DNA from: Halichondria panicea
Lineage: Eukaryota > Porifera > Demospongiae > Suberitida > Halichondriidae
Direction of reading: 5' to 3'
Assembly: GCF_963675165.1 (NCBI RefSeq)
Contig: NC_087383.1
Coordinates: forward strand, 5,248,839 to 5,312,838
Length of the DNA: 64,000 nucleotides
In this document: piece by piece, positions 47,130-58,685 of the stretch
Layout of the letters: each line of letters begins with the position of its first letter
Numbering within the stretch: the stretch's first letter is position 1
Translations under genes and position numbers: made by a program
The notes under the pieces: model-generated
Database searches by the model: none
Seen by the model: the letters and a program-made list of their open reading frames with translations, nothing else
Told to the model about the DNA's origin: nothing

Positions 47130-47548
47130 AGTAGAGCTGCGAAATGTCTCCATTCCCGATGCTGAATTTATTTCAAACAAAAAACATGCACAGCTGATAA
47201 GTGTGCAGCTCTGTTGAGAGTGATACTATTGAAACCCTTGATACGGCTGAGCGTTTAGTGAGCTGCCTATTGTTTGAAGAAGCAGTTTCAATCTTCAAAA
47301 AGAAGCAATATCCTGTATGCTCTGGCTAAAGGTTTTGGGACAAAACGTTCAGATCAGTCTGATTCTCTGTTCCCCTCAAAAATGCTGTTTTAGTTGAATA
47401 TTGTGCCAACTTTTTCATCGCACCAACCATAGCCCAAGCCCAAGTAAGTATTCGCGCCCAAGTATGGTTACTTGAGTATAACCTCACTAATTATGATTGT
47501 TTGGGTCCTGCCCTGACTCGGCCCCATTTACCCTCGCTCGTTGACACG

Positions 47549-47890
47549 ATGGGGGATGGAGTGTGCATGTTCAGGGCAATGTCTGTGGTCTATCAACGAC
47601 TGTCAGGCGAGACATTGTAAAGTGATTTTCAACATTTGTTTATGGTAAACATTGGTTGATCGATGCAGGTTACCCGGACATGATCTCCTACGTCAGGGGC
47701 ACGCAAATGGACCAAACACGTACCTGGGGAACTCACTTGGAGATTTTTGCACTGGCCCATCTGCTCGCTCGAGAACAGTTGCCTGGTGTGTCACTGTCCT
47801 GTCCGAGCAAAATAGACCCCCCGGTTTGTATATTTATCACACGAGTGACCACTACAAAGTAGTGACATCTGTGAACTTACGTCCCTCCCG
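47549..47890 (+). pseudogene. OTU-like cysteine protease remnant
   Basis: GDGVCMFRAMSVVY gives the D-G-x-C-x-F-R catalytic-Cys motif of OTU proteases. YVRGTQMDQTRTWGTHLEIF ALAHLL is the middle of the fold. PGLYIYHTSDHYKVV carries the catalytic-His motif, but lies in another frame after a C6 run at about 47816-47822. The first and second parts are separated by an intron-like gap whose phase does not fit. OTU proteases remove ubiquitin; in transposon proteins their role is unknown. Confidence 0.65.
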
Positions 47891-48895
47891 TTCAATGTTT
47901 CACACATACTCTGTTACTCTGTGCGTATGTTTACTCTGTGCGTATGTTGCCCATTGTTGTTATACATGGAGACTTACTTTACTGCCCGTTCAAAGTAAAA
48001 AATATTCCTTCCATCAACATAATATGGGTAACCACCTTTTCTTTCTGTTATTAATTGACTCTAAGTGTAGAACTTAATTGTTCAATGTTTCACACGCGTA
48101 GGTTGCCCATTGTTGTTTGTTCATGGAGACTTATGTCAAACGGTTTACTGCCCGTTCATTGAATGTGTGATGTGTGGCTAAAAGCATTCCTTCCATTTGT
48201 GTCTCTGAGCACACTGGTCCAAGAGAGCTAACAAACAAACCAACAAATGGCCAACCATAATTTCTTTTCATTAAAACATTTCTTTTGAGCGTCACAATAC
48301 GGTGAGTGAAGAGTATTCAATGTGCTTATCCCCTGCAGTGTCCCTGCAGTGTCCCAATAACAAAGACACGTGATGTGTATAGGACTCTAGGCAAATACAA
48401 CGAAAAACGAGATGAAGGCCTTACCTCAAAGGTGTCTTGGAAACCGGCCGAATGAAACGAAACAACACCTTTTGAAAAGGGAAAAACAAAACACTAACTC
48501 ATAATTATTATAATATACATGTTTTGCTATTTATTTCTTCTATTTAATGCTCATTTGGCACTCCCACTTGCAGTGGCAAAAAATTTATTGGATTAAGAAT
48601 TTACGGCATGTAATAATTATGATAGCCTCTATTACATGATAGCCTCTATTACAGGCCTCACTGTATTGAGGCCTTGTGAAGGAGGCTAGTGATGACGATT
48701 GAAATACTAATCTGGGTGGTCTCGAGGCTTAATTTGTTGTTATTCATAGTAAAACCAGTAGGTTTTACATAGAATTGTTATAACATTCAAGAGTTCACTT
48801 TATTTCTGCTGTCACTGGTGCATTGAATATCTGCAGATGGAGGAAATTATGGAAAGTTCACAACACTATTAAAACTTCAATACTTCAATACTTAC

Positions 48896-49030
48896 GTAGA
48901 CACTTCTGCCTCCTGCACCACGGCCACGACCACGACCACGGCCCCTGCCTCTACCTCGCTGTGGACTGGGAGCAGGAGGCACGTAGTCTTCATCACTAGA
49001 AGAACTAGATTCGTATGAATCTGTCTCCAT
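48896..49030 (-). CDS. Acidic, Arg-Gly rich exon-like ORF
   Basis: METDSYESSSSSDEDYVPPA is followed by a Pro-Ser stretch and nine Arg-Gly repeats, ending at a good donor GTAAGT. An acidic SSDEDY start followed by an intron is often seen at the N-terminus of piggyBac-type transposases, but no downstream transposase was found on this strand. It could equally be a solitary host exon. Confidence 0.35.
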
Positions 49031-50751
49031 TGGGTCAGTGTCAGTTAAAGTGAAAGTGAAAGTGAGATGGAGTACTTTAATACTGGGAGGAGAGCGGCCT
49101 TGGGATTGGAGAAGGAGTGACTGGAACAGGGGTCCGGGCTGGACGCTGAGGTGTTTGTTCAGGATCAGGAGTTGCCATTCTGTATCACAGTTATACAAAC
49201 TGGTAACCACAAAAAAATCACTTACCATATACGTATTAAGCTTTGTTTAGATGACATTGGGAACTGCTTTATATAGTGCTCGCGAATTTTCCCCATTCAA
49301 CATACAAACTTCAAAGGTTGTCAACGCAAATATCAGATCTTACCTTTTCCCATGTTCACATACGTGCGTACGCACACACACATGTACACATGTATACAGG
49401 TGGTCTACATAAATATTGAATGACTACTCACCTTCGAAGTACTCTATCAAGATGGCTATAATACAAATATTCCTATATTCCTATAGTACAGACGGTGGGT
49501 CGAACTCCATGGACGTTACTCTTTCACTAGCTTGCGTCACACTTTGTCACTTATAATTAAATTTAAATACTACTGTAATTTGCAATGTGAAAAATTGCTA
49601 GGATTGGCCCAAGGGAAACCTTTAAAATGCGTGGAAACAAGAAATTCGGCGAGTGCATAACTCTAATCCGTTACAACGTCATGAACATGTGCTGATAACT
49701 TGTATCATAATAAAAATAGCATCACAATAGTGCAGTGACAGATTAACAATCTTTCTATTATAGGATCATTAATTCTGGTTGTGGACAGTCTATGGCTATC
49801 GCATATAGTTTGTTAATTGTATAGGGTAAATGATTGTCTATACACTGACAGTATACACATGCACTATCACAGTGTGTCCCTTTTAGCTCTTTGTTGAAAA
49901 GTATAGCCCAGTAGCTAGTAGCCTGTCTAATCATTATCATGCATTGTCTGGATTGTCTGGACTGTCTTTGCTCTCTCTTTCTGTCTTTCTTCTAGATCTT
50001 TGTCTTTATTTGGCTCTTTATATTATTTGGCTCTTTATACTTGGCACTGTCTTAGTATAGCCCAGTAGCTAGTAGCCCTGAGGCTATTGTTCTGATCATT
50101 ATCATACTTCATGCATCAATCAGTACTGCATCAATGAATGGTCTGGACTGGACTGGACTGTCTTTGCTCTTTCTCTCTAGATCTTTGGTTTTTTACTTTG
50201 CACTGTCTTTGCTGTAAAGGGGGTATCACAAAACTAAAACACATACCTTGTATCACAAAGTTTCAATATGATAATGTAATACTATGTAATCACCCTATAT
50301 ACATACTGTTATTGAGTTTGGGTTGTACCCACTGGCTTTGCTTAGCCCTGCATCAAAGTAGATTTTGACTAAAACATCCTGGAAATTTTTGAGAATAGGC
50401 ATATAACCATGACAGATCACTTCCATACTCGGTCTTGAGTGACTGCAGACGTTCATACGTTGCCTGGTCCCCCTCTAATAGGACTACTTTGTGGTTTCCC
50501 CTTCATACGAGTTAGGTCATTGATGACACTTAGACACTTAGCAAGGTTTCATGTCTAGAATATTGTAATAGATGACATTAGTTTGAGAGACTACAATTGA
50601 CTTCATCTCTGTTTTGTTTTCCTAGCCAGCTTCTTTTCCTAGCCAGCATCTCTTTAAACTTGCTCTCGTTTCACATTGTCCCAATTTAAAATCAGCCATA
50701 TTAAGTTTGGCGTTTGATTCTACACTAGAGCAGTGACGTGTCGGGTTAGAA

Positions 50752-51060
50752 TTACTCCTGTTCTGCTTCTCCGTTTTTTGGGAGAGTAAAGCCTTTTGTT
50801 TGTATCAAATGAATGCTGTTACTTAATTCCACTCCATTCACTGTAGATGTAGTAGTATCTTTGTTAAGGAGTTGAGGTTGAGCAATCTGCACCGTCCAGC
50901 TGCTCTCGGGCATAGTGATACACATGATACACATAATCTATGTTGTCAGCTGACGCAATCATAAAACTGTTACTTGGGTAGTGAGTCAGGATTCCTTCCT
51001 TAACACGTTTCTGGATACGATATTGCATATATCGAAGAGCTTGAACAAATTCCTAGTCTA
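50752..51060 (-). pseudogene. Transposon protein remnant (ASADNID motif)
   Basis: Reads YRIQKRVKEGILTHYPSNSF MIASADNIDY, then after a frame change SSWTVQIAQPQLLNKDTTTS. In related repetitive cnidarian/sponge proteins the order is ASADNIDF-HSYARV--G-Q-SSWHGTTVQ--QP, so about a dozen residues are lost at the break. The function of that family is unknown to me. Confidence 0.5.
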
Positions 51061-51189
51061 TTCAGCAGTTTTATAAGCCTTTTTGACCCTCCACATGCAT
51101 TTGCTATTAGTGTGTGTAACTTAGTGTGTGTAACGGAAATTAGCACTGGCGGTAAACAGCATTACACATACACATGCATTACACATACA

Positions 51190-51622
51190 CAAAATCATCT
51201 TCGAATGTTCCGTTTGCTTGAAGCATTGTTGGTAGCTTTGTTCGAAATGGGCCTTTTTAGCAAACAAATTGCTTTCCAAATGTCAGGATGAATTTTACTT
51301 ACGAAGTATTCTATGTTTACACACTCTATGTTGTGTGGTGATAGTTTATAGTGGAATGAATAGTGGAATGAAATTTTTTATTCAGATCTAGACATACTAC
51401 TGAAAGGTTATCTTTGAATTCTGGATTCCTAGTCCTAGCCTCCCCTAGGGAAACGGTAAGTGCGTAAAACAAATCACCTCCATATCGATATAGAACAGTC
51501 CCTGTTCTTTTCACTGAGCACCTGTAAGCCATATGATGCAGATGATAGCTGGCTTCTGAGCCATCCTGGGCTTCTACTGTTATAATCTTGTTTGTGTCAG
51601 TGTACTGTATGAACTGAAACAA
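51190..51622 (-). CDS. Unassigned exon-like frames
   Basis: 51622-51326 is open after TTTCAG-like sequence (FIQYTDTNKIITVEAQDGSE ASYHLHHMAYRC). 51300-51190 reads KIHPDIWKAICLLKR, resembling the HP-IW--I--LK segment near the C-terminus of some MULE-type transposon proteins. Whether both belong to one gene is not clear. Confidence 0.35.
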
Positions 51623-52770
51623 AAGAGCAGTTTGTTTACTGCTTCTCCTACATGAATTGCAACTATAGTTGATACATAGGCAACTGCTTTTTCAAATGTT
51701 TTATTAGCAATGGTAATTCGGTAATTTAGCTTTCAGTCCATTCAAGAGGTCCTCGTCAATACTTTGAACTGAGCCAATTAAGTGTGACTTGACTTATAAC
51801 ACGTAACTTATAACACGTAACACACTCTGTCTGAAGGGGAAAGCTTATCACTTAATCTACTTCAGGAATGAATCGGCTTTTAGTTGAATCTAAAATAAGT
51901 AATCTATTATGCATATGATTGACTTATGTAGCGTCTACAAACCTCGCTGGATTGGTGTGATGATTTCGCTCTGGCTCTGGATGCGGCTCATTTCAATCTA
52001 TAGTTAGCTGATAAACTTTTGTAACATGTCATACATATCTAAACAAACCTCTGTGGTGTTAATTTGTTCACCACTTGTTGCCATTATGACCACATGGAGA
52101 TTTTGGTGGGTAAATTTGGGTAAATTTAGCATGCTCTAACTTTTTGTTTTTAACAACCAGGTTTTTTTTGCAATAATATCTTTGATTTTTTGTCTCTGCC
52201 CTGTGCAAATTTTGTGGCATGCCCGTATTGGGAACATGCCCGTATTGGGTGCCCGTATTGGGAAACGCGATTTTGAAGACATCTGAGGTACAAAATTGTG
52301 CAGTATGTACAAAAACGGGGCTAGAGGCAAGCAGCTAGCAAAACTAGATACTTTGTAAGTACCTGGAAGACTGAAAAGCAGATCATACCTTTCGCAGCAA
52401 GAAAGATAAACATAAACAAGCTAGAAGATAGCTCAGAAACCTATAACCGCAAAATAAAAAGAAACAGAAAGTACTTCCTGCTAAAAAAAATAAAAAATAT
52501 AAAACGGTCACTGGCCATCCGACTGAAGATGGAGCCAAATTACTCTCCAACGAAGGTCCAATGAGTATAGAATCGGCATCTTACTTTTTGAATTTCGCGA
52601 GTTTATTAGCAGGCAGGGCTGAGCTCTATAGTCAACCAAGCTCTATAGTCAACCAACCTGAAAACCTATTGATAATACATACTAATACATATACTAACCC
52701 TTTCCCTGCTTTAGTAATTTAAAAATTTATAACTCATGATGAAAACACAAAGTTCCACAGGTAGAACCGG

Positions 52771-52932
52771 TGTCATAGGAATGAATGACTCCCCTAAATA
52801 ATGACTCCCGGTCACTCCTACCTAGGCACCAGTGACTCCCGGTCACTCACGCCTAGGAATAAATGACTCCCCCGGTCACTGACTCCTAGTCACGAATGAC
52901 TCCCCCCTGGAAAAAATGACTCCCCCGAAATT
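52771..52932. repeat. Left terminal region of the Ginger-like element
   Basis: Contains the terminal inverted repeat and at least seven GACTCCC(C) motifs spaced by about 15-30 bp, alternating with GGTCAC and TCCTACCTAGG-type units. Confidence 0.85.
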
Positions 52933-53356
52933 TATATATGAACACTGATCCATAGAGCTAAAGAGACTTCAGGGGCTATACTAAGTACATGCATCCTCAA
53001 AACCTGTCACAGTGTGACTATACAATCAAGCTCAAGACTGTTATCAGGACTGCATGCATGCTATCTGTGAGAGACCTGTTTAATACATAGTATGACTATA
53101 ATTACAGCTGTTCCTTATATACTGTAAACTGGTTCAGTTTAGCTATTAGTACCTATAGTACTTATACTACATTGTACACTCTGTTCACATTTTCACACGT
53201 CTCACGGTCACTGTAAAGCAAAACTTATAATACAACAACATCCATCAAAATAACAAATAGATCTACAGTGCATGAAAAACAAACAAAACAACAGTGCAAA
53301 TTAACAGTGTATAAACAAAAACAGCTAGTGGAAGATAACGAAATGCTAAAAAAATT

Positions 53357-56300
53357 CTATCTAGATCTACAAGTAGGACAAAACCAATCTCCAAGTGGAG
53401 ATACTTTAATACGAACACATTTATAATGATACCACACAGTACATGTGTCGCACTGGACCATTTCATCATAACAGTCAGGGCGGAGACAAGGGCAGTATAT
53501 CGTAATTACTATGCTGGAAAATCTTTCTGGTCTCTTGCGGCTACTAACATCTTTTGACTTTGGAAATCTTCTGAGTTTCTCATTTTCAAAGCAACGCACA
53601 AGATGTGGCCTCATTTTGTCTTCATTTAGGGTGATGGTATCCAGATTGTCTCCTTGCAATGCGTGGTATGCAGCGGCAATTGCAAACAAACCACAGTTGT
53701 TACTGCCACTGCTCTGCTGTTGAATGGAGGCCACAGATAGTAACAGCCCATTGTGCGCTATTAAAGGCTTATACATCTGTGCGATTTGCAGCTCAGCACT
53801 TGGCTCCAGGTCTTTCCCATATTGGAAGCAGCTATCAAAGAGGAAAAGTTCCCCCTTGATGAGTGCTGTCGCAATCCAGTGATGCCTCTCTGTTACAAAG
53901 AATATCTGCACGGCTGTATAGGATATATATGATATAATTATTATACGGTGCGGCCAAGGATGAGGATGAGGTATAATTATACCAATACTATAATAATACT
54001 ACTATTAATTTAAGTAGAAATTATACCTGTGGCTTCACTACTAGTGACTGCAGGAAAGGACATCTTCTGAACCAGAAGAGTAGAATAACAGCCTTCAATA
54101 TTTGGAAATTGCATTCGCATCAGTTTGTGCGCAGCATACATATGACGGTCAGAAAGCATCCCGCTCTCAGCAAGAACTACATCCTTGTCTCCCGTCCTCA
54201 GGTCCAAATCCTTCACCCAGTAACTTGAATTCTGTCGAATGTGCACACAATAATTATAATGAACGGTTTATAGTGTGCATGCACATAATTATTAATAATA
54301 ATTGTAATTAACGATAGCTCCTGTTAACAAGTATATAACTATATACCTTTCTTGTTACAGATTGAGTAGTCCTTTGCTTCTTCAAAGGTGGCTCCATAGA
54401 GGATGCAGTCTTAACCTGAGAGAAGGGGGCGTCTCGCTTGCGAGAGGAGTGAGCATCTGGCTTGTGAGAGGAGGGGACGTCTGGCTTGTGAGAGGAGGGA
54501 GCGGCTGGCTTGTGAGAGGAGGGGACGTCTGGCTTGTGAGAGGAGGGAGCGGCTGGCTTGTGAGAGGAGGGGACGTCTGGCTTGTGAGAGGAGGGGACGT
54601 CTGGCTTGTGAGAGGAGGGAGCGGCTGGCTTGTGAGAGGAGGGGACGTCTGGCTTGTGAGAGGAGGGAGCGGCTGGCTTGTGAGAGGAGGGGACGTCTGG
54701 CTTGTGAGAGGAGGGAGCGGCTGGCTTGTGAGAGGAGGGGGCGTCTGGCTTGTGAGAAGAGGGAAAATCACAATTTTTTTCCCACAGCTTCTAAAAATGG
54801 AGTGTATAATTATAAAGAAACATGAAACATTAAATTAATATCGTAAAGAGAAATGTAATGTAATTATAATTAGCTTCAAAATCTAGAGACACATGCATTA
54901 TACCTTGCTTGGGTCTTTCATAGGAGTACTCGTCAAAGAAGGGTTAAACTGATCGAGAGATTCATCGTGATGGTTGTCTGATAATTCGGAAGGATCCGAG
55001 AGAGAACTATGTTGATCAAAGATAGGTTTTTCGGAGTCTGAGCCATGGTAATGCTTTAACCGCTGTTGGTTAACAGCCTTTTTTAAGGTCTTTCCAGTCT
55101 TAGGGTTGGCAATCTTAAAGACTCCCTTGTCCAAGCACTCCACCACCGTGTATGGGCCTAACCACCGAGGCTTCAGCTTGTCTCCCTTCTTACATTCCCT
55201 GGCTGAATTCCTCAGCCAGACCAAAGTCCCAGTCTTAAACACCTATATAATTAGAAAAATGACATGGCTATGACATTAAACGAGTAATGAAAATAGCCAT
55301 GCTACGCTCATACAATGATATAGCCTGCTCACCCTCTTGTCTGCATGCTTCCGATCATAGTACATCTTGTCCTTTTCTTGGGCATTGTCAATGTTCTTCT
55401 TGGCTTTGCTGTGGATATCATCCTTTAACTTTGTAACAGCTCGAGCATGGGTCATAATGGCACTAATGTCCCAGCTCTGCTCAAGTTCACCCTCGCTGCC
55501 TAACTCCAGTTGAATAGGGAGTACAGGTTTCCTGCATGTGGAATGTTATAACAATAATGCATGCATGCCAGATTATCATGTAATTATTATAATAATTATA
55601 ATTATGAACAACTCACCGACAGAACATCAACTCGAAAGGTGAATACTTCGTTGCCTTTTGCTTACTCGTCCTATAAGCAAAGAGAATAGCGGGCAAGTGG
55701 TAGTCCCAGTCGGTCTGTGAGTCATTCACATATTTGAGTAGTGCTGTTTGAAGTGTTTGATTGAAACGTTCAGTTAGCCCGTTGGTTTGTGGGTGGTAAG
55801 CTGAAGTGACCCTGTGCTCTGTTCCAGTGAATCGAAAAAGCTCTGTGTTGACCTGATTAACAAACTCACGGCCTTGGTCCGATATCAGCACCTCACAAAA
55901 CCCAAACCTGCGTGCATGTATAACCATAATCATTAAATACGTGTTATTATAATTATGTGTAGAGATGCATGTGATTACAATTTCACACACATGCATAGCT
56001 TACCGACAAAACAAGTTGTACAGGAACATTGCCACTCCAAATGCAGTTTTGTCAGGGAGTGGGGCTGCTTCAGCCCATTTGCTAAAATAATCGACCAATG
56101 TTACCACATATTTGCTGCCATTGGGTGTAATCGGCAAAGGTCCTATCAAGTCTATGCCAACCTATAAAGTGAATTACATAATTATAATTAATATATGATT
56201 GTGCTCAAAACAAATAATTATTATGCAATGCCATAAAAATTATAGTGTACATATACCTGATGCCAGACTTTGGGTTGTACAGATATCGGATGGAGTTTGG

Positions 56301-56781
56301 CATTTGTCTTTACAAATGCTGGGTTCATTCTCTGGCACTGGCTGCAGTTCTTTACATACTCTCGAATCTCCTCCACCATCGACTTCCAGTAGAATCTAGA
56401 ACATATCTTGTCTATAGTTCTATCTCTTCCAAAGTGGCCACCAGCTGTTCCTGCATGCATGCGTATAATAGATTACAAGCATACATAATTACATACATGC
56501 TCTATTACCTACTATTATCATTTTACCAAAGCCATAATAATTATTATACCTGCATGGCAATCTTCGAGGATTCTTGATTTCTCCTCATTGCTGCGCACAC
56601 ATATCCTCCAGTCAGCTGCATCAGCAGCTTTGGTGTGCTTCTTGTAATATAGGCTACCATTTTCAAACTTAAAGTTCTGCCTGCATTTTCTTCTAAAGTT
56701 TGCCTTCTCTGTTTTGCTGTTAATAGTAGGAGGGTATTCTCCTTTTCGTAAATAGTTTTCAATCTCTTGTAAATTCTCCAT
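53357..56781 (-). CDS. Integrase-Ulp1-PHD transposase (nine exons, about 872 aa)
   Basis: Exons 56781-56550, 56450-56257, 56161-56004, 55907-55617, 55531-55333, 55242-54904, 54790-54347, 54231-54027 and 53913-53357 sum to 2619 nt; every junction is GT-AG and in phase. The N-terminal H2C2 zinc finger spans H76, H82, C113 and C116. The integrase core has D146 (GIDLIGP), D205 (ISDQGREF) and E241 (GLTERFN), with 35 residues between the last two. A GPY motif is at 387-389. Residues 472-619 are a Ser/His/Lys/Pro repeat linker. The Ulp1/C48-type protease has H699 (HHW), D714 (LFDS), Gln 752-754 and C761 (NNCGLF). The C4HC3 PHD finger spans 828-869. The integrase is expected to cut and join the element ends; a Ulp1-like domain would cleave SUMO/ubiquitin-like conjugates or self-process, and PHD fingers read histone tails. 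Those last roles are inference. No inactivating change was seen. Confidence 0.88.
54415..54765 (-). repeat. Coding tandem repeat in transposase exon 7
   Basis: A 24-bp unit repeats about 14 times, mostly as alternating 48-bp pairs. In the transposase frame it encodes SHKPDVPS and SHKPAAPS. The opposite strand is also open (LVRGGDVW type), but that frame is a by-product of the repeat. Confidence 0.9.
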
Positions 56782-56826
56782 TTCTTGCTGCCTTCTTCAA
56801 ATGACATGACTGTGAACGATCACTGG

Positions 56827-56833
56827 TTTTATA
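56827..56833 (-). promoter_or_regulatory. TATA box of the transposase gene
   Basis: TATAAAA on the minus strand, 46 bp upstream of the ATG at 56781, so the leader would be very short. Confidence 0.5.
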
Positions 56834-57106
56834 CCATAGATCTAGCTGTCACTTGCTGTCAACTACAGGATAGAACAATTAACCTTGCAACTCTGCTCTT
56901 CACACATTTATAGGTCTACATTCCAGCTGTCACTTGCTGTCTACTACAGGATGAACACTTGCTTCATTGCTACCTTGCATGCTACTACTAACCTTGCTCT
57001 TCATCCTGCATGGCTCTTCATTCTCTACTATATGTCTATGAGGAGTGCATGAATGTACTCTTGCTACTATATACTTACATTGATGGCAACATTGGCGGAA
57101 CAAACA

Positions 57107-57207
57107 TGCGCATAGGGGAGTCATTTATTCCTGGGGGAGTCACCCACACCTTAGGCAGGAATGACCGGGGAGTCACTCCCACCGGGGAGTCATTCATTCC
57201 TCTGACA
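57107..57207. repeat. Right terminal region of the Ginger-like element
   Basis: GGGAGTCA motifs, the inverted partners of the left-end GACTCCC motifs, occur at least five times before the terminal TGACA. Confidence 0.85.
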
Positions 57208-57211
57208 CCGG

Positions 57212-58100
57212 ACCTGCCGCATCCATGGAATCATCATTGTTGCCTAGGACCACCACCCCACAAATAACAATTGTTAACAAAAATTCACAAACAATTATTG
57301 TATGATGTTACAAAGTGACTGAACGAACACATGATAAAAGTGTTCCTCATGGCTCGAAACCAGACACCCTTTTCCCGGGAAATATTTTCTTCACCTACAC
57401 ACAAGTTCGTACTGACTAGCCTAAACAAACGTATAGTGAAGACTACAAATGCTACTCTATAGTGGTCCAGGAAGATGGTCCACCGGCTCTTTCTCTCTGA
57501 AAGGAAGCTAGCTATGATCCCAGTCACTTATCCTCTCACTCTACAAGGCCATAAGCATCAATATCCTCACTTTTCTTTCGAAGATTCTGATCGAACCGTA
57601 CCTCGAAGCAAAATATTAAAAATACCACGTGCATGTGCTGGTACCTGCAGCGTGCGCATAGCAGCGTGCACAATGATTTTTTGAAATTTATCAGTAGCCA
57701 TGCGTCGGCTAAAGCGGTTAACCAACTTGTTATAGCATTGGCCCGAAGTCCTGCACTGTAGTTTTCTTGAAGTCTGAATACCCAGGTGAAATTGTATGAA
57801 GCTTAAAAGAAGAATATGACGTGTATGAATTGAGAAAAAAGAACAGGCACCACTTGGTGAAGGAGCTTTAATATTCGATGTCAGTGAAAGTCAGAGCAGT
57901 GTCAATGTCCGCATTGGGTACGATGTCTCTGCTCTAATGTGGAGGGATCATAGTACTAACTGCGGCCCATACAATGACCCTGTGTGATAATGACCCTGTG
58001 TGATGGAAGAAAATTCCATGCGTATGGATTTATGGCATGTATATCCAAAATTAATTATGAAGGGTACTTTGGCATAGCTTTCCCCACGTTGTTCAGCTGA
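57212..58100. other. No gene recognised
   Basis: Short overlapping ORFs on both strands without recognisable domains lie between the Ginger-like element and the Helitron fragment. Confidence 0.5.
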
Positions 58101-58106
58101 CAATGC

Positions 58107-58685
58107 ATGACGGTCGATTTGCCTCGGTTCCGGTTTTTTGCTCTCAACACAGAGATGAGATGGCGTGCTCTTCAATCCGGTAGAATCTACATTCATCAGC
58201 ACGCCCAATTAACGGTCGATGAGCGAGAAGGAGATGTTTTTTGTAACAGAGTACTTCGCGGCACCAGGCGTACTCATGTCACCTCTACTCTATGGTCGAC
58301 ACCCTTGCACTACCAACTATCTTCTTCACACACAGTGCAGCTGATATCTGCCCAGAAGAACCTGACTCTTGCTGTCAATGACAACCCTGCTCTTGCCGAC
58401 TGGTTTTTCTGCCACAGAATACAAAAGTTTGTTGAAGTTTTTTACCTTGGTGTGTTAAACGCCACCGACTACTGGATGACAGAGACACGAGCTGACTTGG
58501 CTAAGCATACAACAGCTTCCAGGCCACTTGCATCATCAGGTGACGCTTTGCAGCAGTGGCTCCAGTGTGAACAGCTTGCAATAATGTTGTATTCTACAAC
58601 TGACTGTTGGATAGATGAAGAGCATTGGCAAAAGGTTTCAGATCCAGATCTGGAACATTGGTTGGTGTTGTCATTACCAGCGTGA
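58107..58685 (+). pseudogene. Helitron Rep/helicase N-terminal fragment
   Basis: The frame stays open for 192 codons and carries RFRFFALNTEMRWRALQSGR IYIHQHAQLTVDE and NPALADWFFCHRIQKFVEVF YLGVLNATDYWM-type sequence, closely following the Helitron_like_N domain order (RWRALQ-GRIYV-QHP-DAQLTVDEL, then NPA-ADWFF-HRIQKF). The segment between (RL-YWF-QRS-L-------LP--F-T-SAAD) is replaced, and after DYWM the expected RFEWQHRGSPHVHG with the Rep HUH-type motif is missing. So it is an internally deleted fragment without nuclease motif. No 5' TC or 3' CTRR end was identified. Confidence 0.75.

Larger units (their letters stand above)
52767..57211 (-). mobile_element. Structurally complete Ginger-like transposon
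   Basis: TIRs begin TGTCATAGGAATGAATGACT CCCC at 52771 and, inverted, end at 57207 with one mismatch in about 24 bp. CCGG stands outside both ends (52767-52770 and 57208-57211), a 4-bp target duplication or a palindromic target. Both subterminal regions (52771-52930 and 57110-57207) hold many GACTCCC motifs, likely transposase binding sites. The interior carries one nine-exon gene with a TATA box. TGTNR-type ends, a 4-bp duplication and a Ty3/gypsy-like integrase with GPY/F motif are the hallmarks known for Ginger1 elements. The intact reading frame and near-identical ends suggest recent activity. Confidence 0.9.

Noticed and set aside
54382..54771. Minus-strand ORF with PLTSQ repeats
   Set aside because: Same repeat in another frame; it does not connect in phase with the flanking exons.
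54362..54838. Plus-strand ORF with LVRGGDVW repeats
   Set aside because: It overlaps transposase exon 7. The minus-strand frame is supported by exact splice phases and by continuity with integrase and Ulp1 exons.
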